A DNA stretch of 64,000 bases from Bog-159 sp963785255 (GCA_963785255.1 CAWAUR010000012.1:248001-312000); one strand, 5' to 3'. Positions 24,787-34,029 are shown, counted from the first letter of the stretch. The notes: a model not told the origin generated them from the sequence alone. Program-made: numbers and translations.

Positions 24787-27240
24787 TCAGTGTACCTGAG
24801 TTCCGGGAGTTCCGGGCTTTTCGAGCAGGCGTAGCAGGCTCATGTTACCGAACGTCGTGAAGAGGCTGCCGCTAGTAGCGAAAGTAATGCGGTCGCTCTC
24901 GCCATAGGCGGCGATCAGCGTGGGCTTCAGATTTGCCGTCAGCTCCTGGACGCCCGGTTGTTTACTGAACTGCTCGATCAGCGAGGCCAGGGGCGCGGCG
25001 TTGTAATAAACCATGGCGGAGAAGTTGGCGTATTGATCGTGCGGGATCAGCGCGGTGAAAGTCGCCGAGCGCGTCAAGGTGTTGCCGGCGGCCACGTTTT
25101 GAATCGCGGTATCCAGCAACGCCTGGCTGGAACCTGCCAGAAGGTATCCGTTGGTATAGGTGTAGTAAACCGGCGGAAACGCCGAAGCCGACAGCCCGGA
25201 CACTTCATAATAGGTGCGGCCGTTGAAAGTGGACTGCTGGAGCTGCACCACCTTGGCGGCATTTACCAGCTTTTGAATCGCGGCTTCGAGCTTCACAGGA
25301 TCGTAAACTTCCACCGCGACCTTCCAGGCAGGCAACGGCAGCAGCGGACCATCCTGCGCCATAGCGACTTCTCCTCCCAGAGCGGCGGCCAGATCGTTGC
25401 GGATATCCACGCCCAGCAGCGCCTGGATTTCGGCCAGATGCTGCTCGAAGGCGGGATTGGTTTGCTGCATGGTCACGATCTCGTCAAGGATGGTGGACGG
25501 ATCCTTGGTGGCGGCGGCCCAAGCGAAGGTGGCCTGCGGCGAAATGAAATCGAGCGCGCCCAAGGGAGCCGGAGCGGCCAGCCAGGATGCGATGCCAGTA
25601 CGCTGGCCATTGAAGATGACGGCGGCGCGGGTTTCGGCGGCGCCCGCATTGGCGGTCTGCTGCACCATGAAGTATTGCACGTTCATCTCGTGGCCGTGGC
25701 TGGTGGACATAGCCTGCACATCGGCGGCCAACAATAGGCCGACGCCGGAATTGTAAGCCGCGGTGATTTCCGATCCAAAGGCGCTGGTAGCGAACGTGGT
25801 GGGCGCTCCGGAAGCGATCTGCTGCAAAACGGCGGCATCCGGCGAGAGAGCCACCAGGTGCGGCAGGATCAGCAGGACGCATTGATCCTGCGGGATGGTG
25901 CCGATGGCGGATGGATCGGTGACGATGCGAATGTGATGGGCGCCTGCGCCGGAAGAAAGCTTGGCGGCCTCGGATTGCGCGAACGCCGCGAAACCCGGCT
26001 GCGTCAATTCGGCGACCACCACCGGCTGGCCCGGATTACCACGCGGCGTCAGCGACGCGGCGATAATCATCTCAGTGCCAAGATAGCTGCTCATGGTAGT
26101 CATATCGGCGATCACCTGATCGAGCTTATTCTGCTCCCACCACTGGCTCAGCGTGGCGTTCTGTTTGATCTTGGGAACGAAGACCTGCTGCGCGTCGGTG
26201 AGCGCCTGGCTGAGATTGGGAATGCTGGCGTAGACCACGGTGTTCGCGGGAAGCATGGTCAACAGGTTGCTCTGGAAACGCAGGGCGGGGTAGTGATCCT
26301 GATCGAGCTTGTTCGCGAGAGCGGTGACTGCGTTGACCATGGCGATATAGGCGCCGGAGTTCTGGCTCCAGGAGATCTCTCTGGACACCGGCGTGGCGCC
26401 CATGGCGGAGCTGGTGGAAACCTGATCGCCGGCATGCAACACCTTTTCATGCGTATCCTGCGCCACCAGGACAGTGCCTTGGATCACCGTAACACGCGAT
26501 CCCTTAAGGCCGCTGTTGACGCTGAAGACCGTGCCGGTGACTGAGACGCGGCAATCGCGCGTGGAGACATACAGATGGCCGGAGCGCCGTTTGGCGGCCT
26601 CGACGATGATAGCGCCGCGATCGAGACCGATAGTCAGGTCGCGGCCGCGCTCGGAGACGTTGAGGCCGGAACGTTCGCGCATTTCGACGTGCGAGCCATC
26701 GCGCAGACGAAGAATGGCGTGCGAATCGCGCGCGGTGCGGATGTCGGCGCCGGCGTCCACGGCTGCGCCGCGGATGAGCGGCACGGTGCCGGTGTCGGAG
26801 ACGCGGTAGATCAGCCCGTCTACGGATTCGATGGTCGCTTCGGGACCGGAATAGGCGGGGCGGAAAGTCCAGAACGCCAGGCCGGCGGCGGTGACGAGGG
26901 CGGCGGCTATCGCCCAGCGGAGTATTGGCTGCGCCGACCGCGTGGTTAGTGGCTGGTGGCTGGTGGCTGGTGGATTAGCTTTCAGCGCCTTGTAGCAGGC
27001 CACGCATTCGTGGGTGTGGTCCTTTAATAATAAGGCTCGCGCGGGCGATAGGGTGCCCGCGCGGTATGCAGGGATGAGGGCTTGGAAGTCGGCGCAGGTG
27101 TGCAGCGTGGTGTGCTGCTCGAGGCGAGCCTGGACCCGGTTAGCGGCGGCTTCGATCACCGCGGGGTCGATGGGTTCGTCGCGAATTTCAGCGATGGCCT
27201 GTTCCAGAAGCGGATCGAGATTCGGATCTTGTGGCGTCAT
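24787..27240 (-). CDS. zinc-finger anti-sigma/FecR-domain membrane protein with large C-terminal domain
   Basis: An 817-residue protein whose ATG overlaps the sigma factor stop (ATGA). The N-terminus (about 40-85) has an anti-sigma-like zinc finger with LHTCADF and HTHECVACYK. A TM segment (ILRWAIAAALVTAAGLAFW) lies near 108-126, followed by a FecR domain (about 135-270; SVTGTVFSVNSGLKGSRVTV). The long remainder is periplasmic and has no fold I can name; it resembles the DUF3352-like proteins. It probably restrains the neighbouring ECF sigma factor. A Pro/Thr-rich stretch before the TM segment is encoded by a 7-bp tandem repeat (26951-26973). Confidence 0.82.
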   Translation of the reverse strand: MTPQDPNLDPLLEQAIAEIRDEPIDPAVIEAAANRVQARLEQHTTLHTCADFQALIPAYRAGTLSPARALLLKDHTHECVACYKALKANPPATSHQPLTTRSAQPILRWAIAAALVTAAGLAFWTFRPAYSGPEATIESVDGLIYRVSDTGTVPLIRGAAVDAGADIRTARDSHAILRLRDGSHVEMRERSGLNVSERGRDLTIGLDRGAIIVEAAKRRSGHLYVSTRDCRVSVTGTVFSVNSGLKGSRVTVIQGTVLVAQDTHEKVLHAGDQVSTSSAMGATPVSREISWSQNSGAYIAMVNAVTALANKLDQDHYPALRFQSNLLTMLPANTVVYASIPNLSQALTDAQQVFVPKIKQNATLSQWWEQNKLDQVIADMTTMSSYLGTEMIIAASLTPRGNPGQPVVVAELTQPGFAAFAQSEAAKLSSGAGAHHIRIVTDPSAIGTIPQDQCVLLILPHLVALSPDAAVLQQIASGAPTTFATSAFGSEITAAYNSGVGLLLAADVQAMSTSHGHEMNVQYFMVQQTANAGAAETRAAVIFNGQRTGIASWLAAPAPLGALDFISPQATFAWAAATKDPSTILDEIVTMQQTNPAFEQHLAEIQALLGVDIRNDLAAALGGEVAMAQDGPLLPLPAWKVAVEVYDPVKLEAAIQKLVNAAKVVQLQQSTFNGRTYYEVSGLSASAFPPVYYTYTNGYLLAGSSQALLDTAIQNVAAGNTLTRSATFTALIPHDQYANFSAMVYYNAAPLASLIEQFSKQPGVQELTANLKPTLIAAYGESDRITFATSGSLFTTFGNMSLLRLLEKPGTPGTQVH

Positions 27241-27836
27241 TTTGTTTCTCCCGTGTAGGACTGAAATTCCTGCTGAATGCGATCGCGCGTGCGGGATAGC
27301 GTAACCGCTACGCTGCCTGCCGTCGTACCGAGGGCCTCGGCGATTTCGGGATTATCGCGGCCTTCAAAGAAGCGCAGCGCGAACATCTCGGCGGCGCGCG
27401 GACTGAGCCTGGAGACGGCCTGTCGCAGCCAGGTGCGGATTTCGGCGGACCGTTGCAAGCGATCGGGCGCCAGGGAGGAGTTTTGGGCAAGCAGGGGGGC
27501 CACATCGTCGAGTGGGACTTGCGGCGCGGACTGCCGGGAGCGAATCAGGTCCACAGCCGCGTTTACGGCTGCACGCCGCAGATAGCCTTCCATGTTGCCG
27601 ACGGTTACGGCTTCGGCCGAGCGGCGCAGCAGGCGCATGAAGACGGTTTGCAGAACGTCTTCGGCGTCGCTGGCATTGCCCGTGACGCGATAGGCCGCGC
27701 GGAACACCGTGGTGTGGTGCTCCCGGAAAATGTGATCCAGATCGGGCGGTGGGGCAGTTAAGGGTGGGCCGGTTTGGACCGATTCTAGTTGGGCGGTGGC
27801 CTCCACGTTATCTTTCCTCCCTTGCGGTTCATACAT
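27237..27836 (-). CDS. ECF RNA polymerase sigma factor
   Basis: About 199 residues from ATG 27836, with AGGAG seven bases upstream. Region 2 is at 33-100 (FREHHTTVFRAAYRVTGNASDAEDVLQTVF) and region 4 at 130-185 (LSPRAAEMFALRFFEGRDNPEIAEALG with a helix-turn-helix). It is the first gene of a unit whose second member is its likely membrane anti-sigma factor and whose later members encode two ABC-2 exporters. A family C palindrome lies in its leader. Confidence 0.93.
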   Translation of the reverse strand: MYEPQGRKDNVEATAQLESVQTGPPLTAPPPDLDHIFREHHTTVFRAAYRVTGNASDAEDVLQTVFMRLLRRSAEAVTVGNMEGYLRRAAVNAAVDLIRSRQSAPQVPLDDVAPLLAQNSSLAPDRLQRSAEIRTWLRQAVSRLSPRAAEMFALRFFEGRDNPEIAEALGTTAGSVAVTLSRTRDRIQQEFQSYTGETK

Positions 27837-27874
27837 GAGACGGCTCCTGGGGCGGGATATTAACAAGGCAAGTA

Positions 27875-27896
27875 GGACAGGCCTCCTGGCCTGTCC
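27875..27896. repeat. palindromic repeat, family C
   Basis: GGACAGGCC-TCCT-GGCCTGTCC, a perfect 9-bp stem in the leader of the sigma factor gene. The rest of the 207-bp gap upstream (27897-28043) is A+T-richer and probably holds its promoter, but I see no clear boxes. Confidence 0.8.
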
Positions 27897-28043
27897 CGGC
27901 GTCGGGGAATAATTTTTCGTACGAACAAAGGCAATAAGTCATGCGTATTGTGTGAGTTGTGTTTTGTGTAAAGCCAACGCCCGATATCGCGTTAGATAGT
28001 CGCATGGCGTCAGATGCTCGCCGGATACCGGAGATCTTCCGTT

Positions 28044-28646
28044 CTATTGAGAGATAGCGTCGGCGGCAATTAGCGATTCCATAAGGCTGCCAACCCAGGC
28101 AAGGTCCCTCCGGCTTGGGTCGTTCATCGGGAGAGAGCATTCCAAAGCATAGGCAAGCAAAAGACGCATCCCCCAGTTAATCGCCAGACCAAGTGCTACC
28201 AGCCGGTTCTCCTGACTGAGGTAACTAACACCAGCCGCAATGCCTGCCTGATTGATGGCTTCTTCGAACTCGTGCTTGAAGATCGCCGCAGGGCCGCCGA
28301 TCCCCAGTCCGACGGTCGCTAATTCGGCGCGGGCGCTCCCGATCCGCTGCCGCAGGTTAACCACAGTGTGCAATGCCGCTCGCCATTGGCCGGGGGCCAG
28401 CGGGGTCTTTAGCATACGGCATGCAGCAGCCAGAAAAAAGCAAAGCGGTGAGTAGAGATTGCCCCCACTGTCCAGGTCGCTTTCAAGGAGGATTCTAGCG
28501 TTTCTCCTCCGCGTGTCCAACACGACGGCGTCGCGGTGTGGTCCCTCGGGCTCGATGCCAAAGAGGTTCTGTTCAGCCAGCCGTAAAATGCTGCGGAACC
28601 AGTCGTCCAACTGCTCCGCTACGTCAAAGAGGGGGCTCTCCATCAT
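28044..28646 (-). CDS. hypothetical protein
   Basis: A 200-residue, mostly helical protein without a signal peptide or clear membrane segment. It begins ESPLFDVAEQLDDWFRSIL. No family is recognised. Its ATG overlaps the stop of the upstream 101-residue gene (ATGA), so the two are translated together, and both follow a Tse2-like reading frame. It may therefore be part of a toxin/immunity-like group, but nothing in the sequence proves it. Confidence 0.65.
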   Translation of the reverse strand: MMESPLFDVAEQLDDWFRSILRLAEQNLFGIEPEGPHRDAVVLDTRRRNARILLESDLDSGGNLYSPLCFFLAAACRMLKTPLAPGQWRAALHTVVNLRQRIGSARAELATVGLGIGGPAAIFKHEFEEAINQAGIAAGVSYLSQENRLVALGLAINWGMRLLLAYALECSLPMNDPSRRDLAWVGSLMESLIAADAISQ

Positions 28647-28948
28647 GCCTCCTCCGTCGACTGGATAGCTTCAGCGGGCGAGTGGAATCCCTCGTAATCC
28701 CAGGACGTGGGCGCCGGAACAAACATCGTGGCGGCGAGATCGGGAGGCCACGAATCGGACTCTGTGGGCCAGCATCGCGGCCCTTCAAGGTATAACAGAG
28801 CGCGCTCGTCCTCGTTCAGGTCTATCCATATGTCTTCCATCTCGTCGAGGATCGCGTCTTCTTCGGTCGATTCCTTTCCGTCGTTCTTCCAGCGAGCCAT
28901 CCAAAGGCTAATCTCAAGCTGACGGTAATGCGCAAGGCCTTTACCCAT
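28643..28948 (-). CDS. acidic hypothetical protein, possible partner of the Tse2-like gene
   Basis: About 101 residues from ATG 28948. The protein is strongly acidic (ESTEEDAILDEMEDIWIDL) and rich in Trp and Pro in the second half. No family is recognised. The ATG lies inside the last codons of the upstream Tse2-like frame (8-base overlap, ATGGGTAA) and its stop overlaps the next start, so it is the middle gene of a coupled set of three. An acidic protein in this position could be an antitoxin or immunity protein; that is inference. Confidence 0.6.
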   Translation of the reverse strand: MGKGLAHYRQLEISLWMARWKNDGKESTEEDAILDEMEDIWIDLNEDERALLYLEGPRCWPTESDSWPPDLAATMFVPAPTSWDYEGFHSPAEAIQSTEEA

Positions 28949-29320
28949 GGGACTTGCTCCAGTGGGAACGAGTGCTTGCCAGATTTGATTCGAAATCAAG
29001 CAGAGCGCATCGGCGGGCCGGCTCAACGAGCGCATGCGGATAGCGGTCCAGGCGTAGGAGCAGAGTTCGTGGGATCTCGGCGGCTAACATCGTAAACACC
29101 GGATCTCGGCCTTCTCCCCGAGCGATCTCGGAAGGCGCGGCTTAGGCAAGTTTCGCGCGCTATCCAACGCCACCGACATTCCGCCGGTTCCCGGCTCGAC
29201 CGTGCCATCCTGCCCAACGGCGAGATCCGGATTGGGGCCATCTATGCGGACGCCAAGCTCACGACGGGAACGTCCGACCTTGGGAAAACCATCTGTTTCG
29301 GTTTTCATAGCTCGGAACAT
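28941..29320 (-). pseudogene. Tse2-like (ADP-ribosyltransferase-toxin-like) gene with frameshift
   Basis: The 5' part, from ATG 29320, reads MFRAMKTETDGFPKVGRS, then RELGVR, DLAVGQDGTVEPGTGGMSV and LPRSLGE. This recalls the central motif of Pseudomonas Tse2 (AGRDGLYAPDTGGTSV). Near 29111-29119 (GGGGAGAAG) the frame stops making sense and soon hits TAG, while the next frame continues smoothly as GRDPVFTMLAAEIPRTLLLR to a TAA at 28941. One base therefore appears to be missing. The rejoined protein is about 126 residues, close to what a compact toxin of this kind would need. The Tse2 assignment rests on one motif by eye. Confidence 0.55.
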
Positions 29321-29439
29321 CGGCTGTCCGGCTTTGTCACTGCGCGCATTCTCCGCCGCACCGTCAGACGAACCTGGCACTCTGTAATTCTAACAAACGT
29401 GACTTGCCGAGGCTGGGCCGAACGGGTGCTTAACCGTTC

Positions 29440-29527
29440 TGGGGAAACCGCTTCATGACGGTTGCGGCTCGGTAACGGATGTAATGATTTCGCGTGGCCT
29501 ACCGAGCCGCGACCGTGAGGGAGTGCC
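29440..29527. repeat. REP-like palindromic repeat, family A
   Basis: ACCGCTTCATGACGGTTGCG on the left and CGCGACCGTGAGGGAG on the right. It encodes the C-terminal SVTEPQPS of the DUF433 remnant and separates it from the Tse2-like gene. The gap 29321-29439 holds nothing recognisable. Confidence 0.8.
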
Positions 29528-29827
29528 CCATGGCCCTACGCGCAGGATTGCCCGCCCCCCAATTAGCCAGCCTGTGTTCAACGGCGCGCTACCTCGAAAG
29601 GGACGATCCTTCACACGTGCCTGGTCCAGCTTTTTCGCTAGGCCCTCGGGAAGTGCGGGTTTGTGCGCTAAGTAAAATGTAATTGCGCCGTAAACTCGTT
29701 CAAGCGAGCCGGTCATGGGAAACGACCGAACTATGCTCTCGGGCGATGCGCCATTCTTAAATGCATGCACCAAGCCATCGAGCGCAATCCGCGTGCCTGC
29801 GACGTAGAAACCGTCGTCCCGTTGCTC
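29453..29827 (-). pseudogene. DUF433 antitoxin-like gene lacking its start
   Basis: Reading back from the stop at 29453, the frame encodes GFYVAGTRIALDGLVHAFK, NGASPESIVRSFP and VYGAITFYLAHKPALPEGL, a clear DUF433 (antitoxin-type winged helix) domain. Homology begins around EQRDDG (about 29827), but no ATG or GTG precedes it before an in-frame TGA at 29855-29857. The only possible start is the TTG at 29771-29773, inside the domain. The start was probably lost by a rearrangement whose breakpoint is next to the glucose dehydrogenase promoter. No partner toxin is present. Confidence 0.65.
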
Positions 29828-29904
29828 GGCTGCGCGTCCACCGCACCAAGGTGCTCATCGGCACGGCGCCCCGCAAGCCTGTTGGATACAATGCAAGAAC
29901 AGCC

Positions 29905-31005
29905 ATGAAAGCCGTCGCCGTGTATCCTGCCAGGCAAGCCGTAGATATCATCGACATCGCCGAGCCGCGCATCTCCGCGCCCACGCAGGTCAAGCTGCGC
30001 ATGATCGAGGTGGGCGTATGCGGAACCGACAAAGACATCTGCGCGTTCGCTTACGGCACGCCGCCGCCTGGTCGGGACCGCTTTGTGCTGGGCCACGAAT
30101 CGCTGGGCGAAGTGGTCGAGACCGGCCCTGGTGTCGAAGACCTGCGCGCGAGCGATCTGGTGGTGAGCACCGTGCGCCTTCCGTGTCCCGACGCCAATTG
30201 CGCCGCTTGCCGCGCCGGCCACCAGGATTTTTGCATCACCGGCCACTACCGCGAACATGGCATCAAGGATCTGGATGGATTCATGACCGAGTTCGTGGTG
30301 GAAGAGCGGCACAACCTGCATCCCGTGGCGCGCGATTTGCGCGATGTGGCCGTGCTGGTAGAGCCGCTGACTATTGCGGAGAAGGCCCTGATCGAGGTGC
30401 GTGAAATCCAGGATCGGCTGCCCTGGGGGGGCGGTCCGCATCGGGCCGTGGTGCTGGGTTCCGGGCCGGTGGGACTGCTGGGCGCGATGGCGTTGGTGAA
30501 CGCGGGATTCGAAACCTGGGTCTACTCGCGATCGCCGAAACCGAATGCTAAGGCCGAAGTCGCTGAAGGCGTGGGCGCGCACTATATTTCATCCGAGCAG
30601 ACGCGCCTCGATCAGATGGCCGAGCAGGTAGGCAACATCGATCTGATTTACGAAGCGGCGGGCGCGCCGCAGTTCGCCTTCGAGGTGATGAAGTATCTCG
30701 GGTCGAATGGCATCTATGTGTTCACGGGCGTGCCGCGAAACCAGCCGCCCATTGTTTTCGATACCGAGCGCATCATGTACAATCTCGTATTGAAAAATCA
30801 GGTGGTGGTGGGCGTGGTGAACGCCGGCCCGCAAGCCTTCGACAATGCCGTGCGGGATATCGGCACGTTCGCCACGCGCTGGCCGAAAGCCCTGCGCTCC
30901 ATGATCACGCATCGCTATCCCATGGAAGGCTTTCGCGATCCGGTGATGGGCCAAGCCGGGGGCATCAAGAACGTGATCGCAATTTCCGAGGCGGGGCGGC
31001 CGTGA
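29905..31005 (+). CDS. zinc-dependent glucose 1-dehydrogenase-like MDR enzyme
   Basis: About 366 residues from ATG 29905. The catalytic zinc ligands are C39 in GVCGTDKD and the H64-E65 pair. The structural zinc loop has C94, C99, C102 and C110. The Rossmann motif is VVLGSGPVGLLGA, and the C-terminal domain matches the archaeal-type glucose dehydrogenase C-terminus (NLVLKNQVVVGVVNAG). It would oxidise glucose or a related aldose with NAD(P). Its stop overlaps the GTG start of a GH63-like hydrolase (GTGA), suggesting that released glucose is its substrate. Confidence 0.9.
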   Translation: MKAVAVYPARQAVDIIDIAEPRISAPTQVKLRMIEVGVCGTDKDICAFAYGTPPPGRDRFVLGHESLGEVVETGPGVEDLRASDLVVSTVRLPCPDANCAACRAGHQDFCITGHYREHGIKDLDGFMTEFVVEERHNLHPVARDLRDVAVLVEPLTIAEKALIEVREIQDRLPWGGGPHRAVVLGSGPVGLLGAMALVNAGFETWVYSRSPKPNAKAEVAEGVGAHYISSEQTRLDQMAEQVGNIDLIYEAAGAPQFAFEVMKYLGSNGIYVFTGVPRNQPPIVFDTERIMYNLVLKNQVVVGVVNAGPQAFDNAVRDIGTFATRWPKALRSMITHRYPMEGFRDPVMGQAGGIKNVIAISEAGRP

Positions 31006-33641
31006 TCGCGGAACTGGCGCGGCTGGATGAGGATGCCCGCCGCGAGAAAAACTGGAAGCGCTGGGGCCCTTATCTTTCCGAGCGGCAGTGGGGCACGGTG
31101 CGCGAGGATTACTCGGCGCACGGAGATTGCTGGAATTACTTTCCGCACGACCATGCGCGCAGCCGCGCCTACCGCTGGGGCGAAGACGGATTGCTGGGCA
31201 TTTGCGACCGCGAATGCCGCTTGTGCTTCGCGCTGGCGCTGTGGAACGGCCGCGATCCTATCCTGAAAGAGCGGCTCTTCGGACTTAGTAACTCGGAGGG
31301 CAATCATGGCGAGGACGTGAAGGAATGTTACTTCTATCTGGATGCCACACCCACGCATTCCTACATGAAGGCGCTCTATAAGTACCCGCAGCAGGAGTTT
31401 CCCTATGCGCGGCTGGTGGAAGAAAACCGGCGGCGCGGGCGCGAGCAAACGGAGTTTGAACTCGACGACACAGGCATTTTCGACGAATCGCGCTATTTCG
31501 ACGTTTATGTGGAATATGCCAAGGCAGGACCGGACGATTTCGCAATCCGCATCCGCGCAGTGAATCGCGGACCGGAGCGCGCCGATCTTACGCTATTGCC
31601 GACGCTGTGGTTCCGGAATACATGGTCGTGGGGGCGCACCGGCGAGGGTTACTGGCCGAAGGGGAAAATCAGCCGTGCGGGCGATACCGCGGTGTTCGCG
31701 GAGCACGTTTCGCTAGGCAAGTTCCGGCTGGACGCGGAGGGATCGAGCGAGCTTCTGTTCACCGAAAATGAAACCGATATGGAGCGCGTGTTCGGCGTCA
31801 ACAGCGCGACTGCATTCGTGAAGGACGCCTTCCACCGCTACCTGATCGAGGGCCGTGCGGACGTCGTCAATCCGCATGGCGAAGGCACCAAGGCCGGCGC
31901 GCTCTATCGTGTGACTCTCGAGGCCGGCGCCGCCGCCACCATCCATTTGCGCCTGGCTGCGGAAGACGCCGCCGGTCCGTTTAATGCGGATCAGGTGTTC
32001 GCCGCGCGGCAGGCTGAGGCCGATGAGTTCTACGCGGCCTGGCTGAGCGAGGGCTATACGGAAGAGTCTCGCCGCATCGCCCGCCAGGCCTTCGCCGGCC
32101 TGTTGTGGAGCAAGCAGTTCTTTCACTACGGAGTGGCCCAGTGGCTGGAAGGCGATCCCGCGCAGCCGCCTCCCCCCCCAGGCCGCGAATATGGACGCAA
32201 TCGCGACTGGAAGCATCTCTATAATCGCGATGTCATCTCGATGCCGGATAACTGGGAGTATCCATGGTACGCCGCATGGGACCTGGCCTTCCACATGATC
32301 CCCTTCGCCCGGCTCGATCCGCACTTCGCCAAGGAGCAGCTTATCCTGTTGCTGCGCGAGTGGTACATGCATCCCAACGGGCAGATTCCGGCGTATGAGT
32401 TTGCCTTCAGCGATGTGAATCCGCCGGTGCACGCGTGGGCCTGTTGGCGAGTCTATAAGATGACCGGCCCGCGCGGCGGGCGCGACCGCATATTCTTAGG
32501 ACGCGTGTTTCAAAAGCTGCTGATTAACTTCACCTGGTGGGTGAATCGTAAGGACGTGGAGGGTCAGAATATCTTCTCCGGTGGATTTCTAGGCCTCGAT
32601 AACATCGGGGTATTCGACCGTTCGAGGCCTTTGCCGGGTAACCTGAAACTGGAACAGGCGGATGGCACCGCTTGGATGGCGGCTTACTGTCTCACCATGC
32701 TTTCCATGGCGCTCGAACTGGCGCGCGAGGATCCGGAATACGAAGACGTGGCCTCCAAATTCTTCGAGCACTTTGTGGCCATTGCCAGCGCCATGAATTC
32801 GCTGGGCGGAAACGGTCTGTGGGATGAGACCGATGGCTTTTACTACGACCAGCTCCGCGTGGATGGCACCACGGTTCCCATGCGCGCGCGTTCCGTGGTG
32901 GGACTGGTGCCGCTGCTCGCGGTGGCCGTGCTGGACTATGACGACATCGCCCGCCTGCCGGGCTTCCGCAAGCGCATGGACTGGTTCCTGGAGAACCGCC
33001 AAGACCTGTGTGAACAGATCTCCTATATGGAGCAGGATGACGACAACGGGCACACGCACCGGCTATTGGCGATCCCCTCGCTGGGGCGCTTGCTGCGCGT
33101 GCTCAAATACCTCCTGGACGAGAACGAGTTTCTCTCGCCCTACGGCATTCGTTCGCTTTCCAAGTTCCACCAGCAGTACCCCTACACATTGCAAATCGAC
33201 GGCAGCGAGCAGCGCGTGGATTATGAGCCGGCCGAATCCACCAGCGGCACATTCGGCGGCAATTCCAACTGGCGGGGACCGGTCTGGTTTCCGATCAACT
33301 ATCTGCTGGTGGAGGCGCTGGAGCGGTACCACCACTTCTATGGCGACCACTTACGCGTCGAATGTCCGACTGGTTCGGGGCGCATGATGAACTTAAAAGA
33401 AGTGGCGGCGGAAATCATGTCGCGGCTGGCGCGTATCTTTCTGCCGGACGAGGATGGCCGCGCCCCGTGGCAGTGTTGTCCGCGCTATGCTCAGGATCCC
33501 AACTGGCGCGATCTGACTTTGTTCTACGAGTTCTTTCACGCTGACAATGGACGCGGGTTGGGGGCTAGTCACCAGACGGGCTGGACGTCGTTAGTGGTGA
33601 GATGTTTGGAAGATATGGCGCGGCGGAGCGCTGGCGGGTAG
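31002..33641 (+). CDS. GH63/MGH1-like glycoside hydrolase
   Basis: An 879-residue cytoplasmic protein without a signal peptide, starting at GTG 31002 in a GTGA overlap. It begins LDEDARREKNWKRWGPYLSERQWGTVREDY and contains DHARSRAYRWGEDG, YAAWDLAFHMIPFA and a C-terminal NSNWRGPVWFPINYLL, all typical of the bacterial GH63 glucosidase/mannosylglycerate hydrolase-like (alpha/alpha)6 barrel. The substrate is probably a glucosylated solute or oligosaccharide. Coupling to a glucose dehydrogenase suggests hydrolysis followed by oxidation of the freed sugar. Confidence 0.92.
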   Translation: MIAELARLDEDARREKNWKRWGPYLSERQWGTVREDYSAHGDCWNYFPHDHARSRAYRWGEDGLLGICDRECRLCFALALWNGRDPILKERLFGLSNSEGNHGEDVKECYFYLDATPTHSYMKALYKYPQQEFPYARLVEENRRRGREQTEFELDDTGIFDESRYFDVYVEYAKAGPDDFAIRIRAVNRGPERADLTLLPTLWFRNTWSWGRTGEGYWPKGKISRAGDTAVFAEHVSLGKFRLDAEGSSELLFTENETDMERVFGVNSATAFVKDAFHRYLIEGRADVVNPHGEGTKAGALYRVTLEAGAAATIHLRLAAEDAAGPFNADQVFAARQAEADEFYAAWLSEGYTEESRRIARQAFAGLLWSKQFFHYGVAQWLEGDPAQPPPPPGREYGRNRDWKHLYNRDVISMPDNWEYPWYAAWDLAFHMIPFARLDPHFAKEQLILLLREWYMHPNGQIPAYEFAFSDVNPPVHAWACWRVYKMTGPRGGRDRIFLGRVFQKLLINFTWWVNRKDVEGQNIFSGGFLGLDNIGVFDRSRPLPGNLKLEQADGTAWMAAYCLTMLSMALELAREDPEYEDVASKFFEHFVAIASAMNSLGGNGLWDETDGFYYDQLRVDGTTVPMRARSVVGLVPLLAVAVLDYDDIARLPGFRKRMDWFLENRQDLCEQISYMEQDDDNGHTHRLLAIPSLGRLLRVLKYLLDENEFLSPYGIRSLSKFHQQYPYTLQIDGSEQRVDYEPAESTSGTFGGNSNWRGPVWFPINYLLVEALERYHHFYGDHLRVECPTGSGRMMNLKEVAAEIMSRLARIFLPDEDGRAPWQCCPRYAQDPNWRDLTLFYEFFHADNGRGLGASHQTGWTSLVVRCLEDMARRSAGG

Positions 33642-34029
33642 CGCCTGCCTGTCTGAGCGGGTTTCCGTTTTTCATGGGTTGTTGTGCACAATTGTGCAGA
33701 GCTGTGCACCTTTGTGCGTGGAGAGGTTGGTGTATAAAGTGGACGAACAAACCCAGATCTACCTGTTAAATCAACAAGTTAACATTTTGAGGACGCCTGG
33801 TTTCGGTGAATTTGCGTGGACGGGGCTGTTTGTGGAGAGCCTAATCGCAAGGCAGGATACTTTCCCTGACATCATAATGGCACAGCGGCTCTTGGGGCCG
33901 GGGGAAACCGTCTTGCTTCACGCTTGTTTTCAGCGGCTTAGAGGTGAGCAAACTCCCGTGACTCGCGGTTTCCCGCGGGCAGCCTTTTGGTCCGGCCGAG
34001 CCTGCGCCGAACGAGCCGGCATGAAGTCG
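33642..34029 (+). other. gene-poor stretch with helically phased repeats and an uncertain frame
   Basis: No confident gene lies here. From 33739 the plus strand stays open to 34077 (beginning VDEQTQIYLLNQQVNIL), but it overlaps brnA on the other strand, has no Shine-Dalgarno sequence and matches nothing I know. The stretch from about 33890 contains degenerate pieces resembling family A repeats (GGGGGAAACCG; GGTTTCCCGCGG). Confidence 0.4.
33682..33738 (+). promoter_or_regulatory. four 10-bp-phased TGTGC boxes with a -10 element
   Basis: TGTGC starts at 33683, 33693, 33703 and 33713, exactly 10 bases apart, three of them as TTGTGC. The first sits in the perfect palindrome TTGTGCACAA (33682-33691). 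TATAAA follows at 33733-33738. The arrangement resembles activator or repressor boxes on one DNA face, or short iterons. The gene it controls is unclear. Confidence 0.55.

Noticed and set aside
33682..33717. The phased TGTGC repeats as a CRISPR array
   Set aside because: The unit is only 10 bp with no spacers of constant length, and no cas genes are near.
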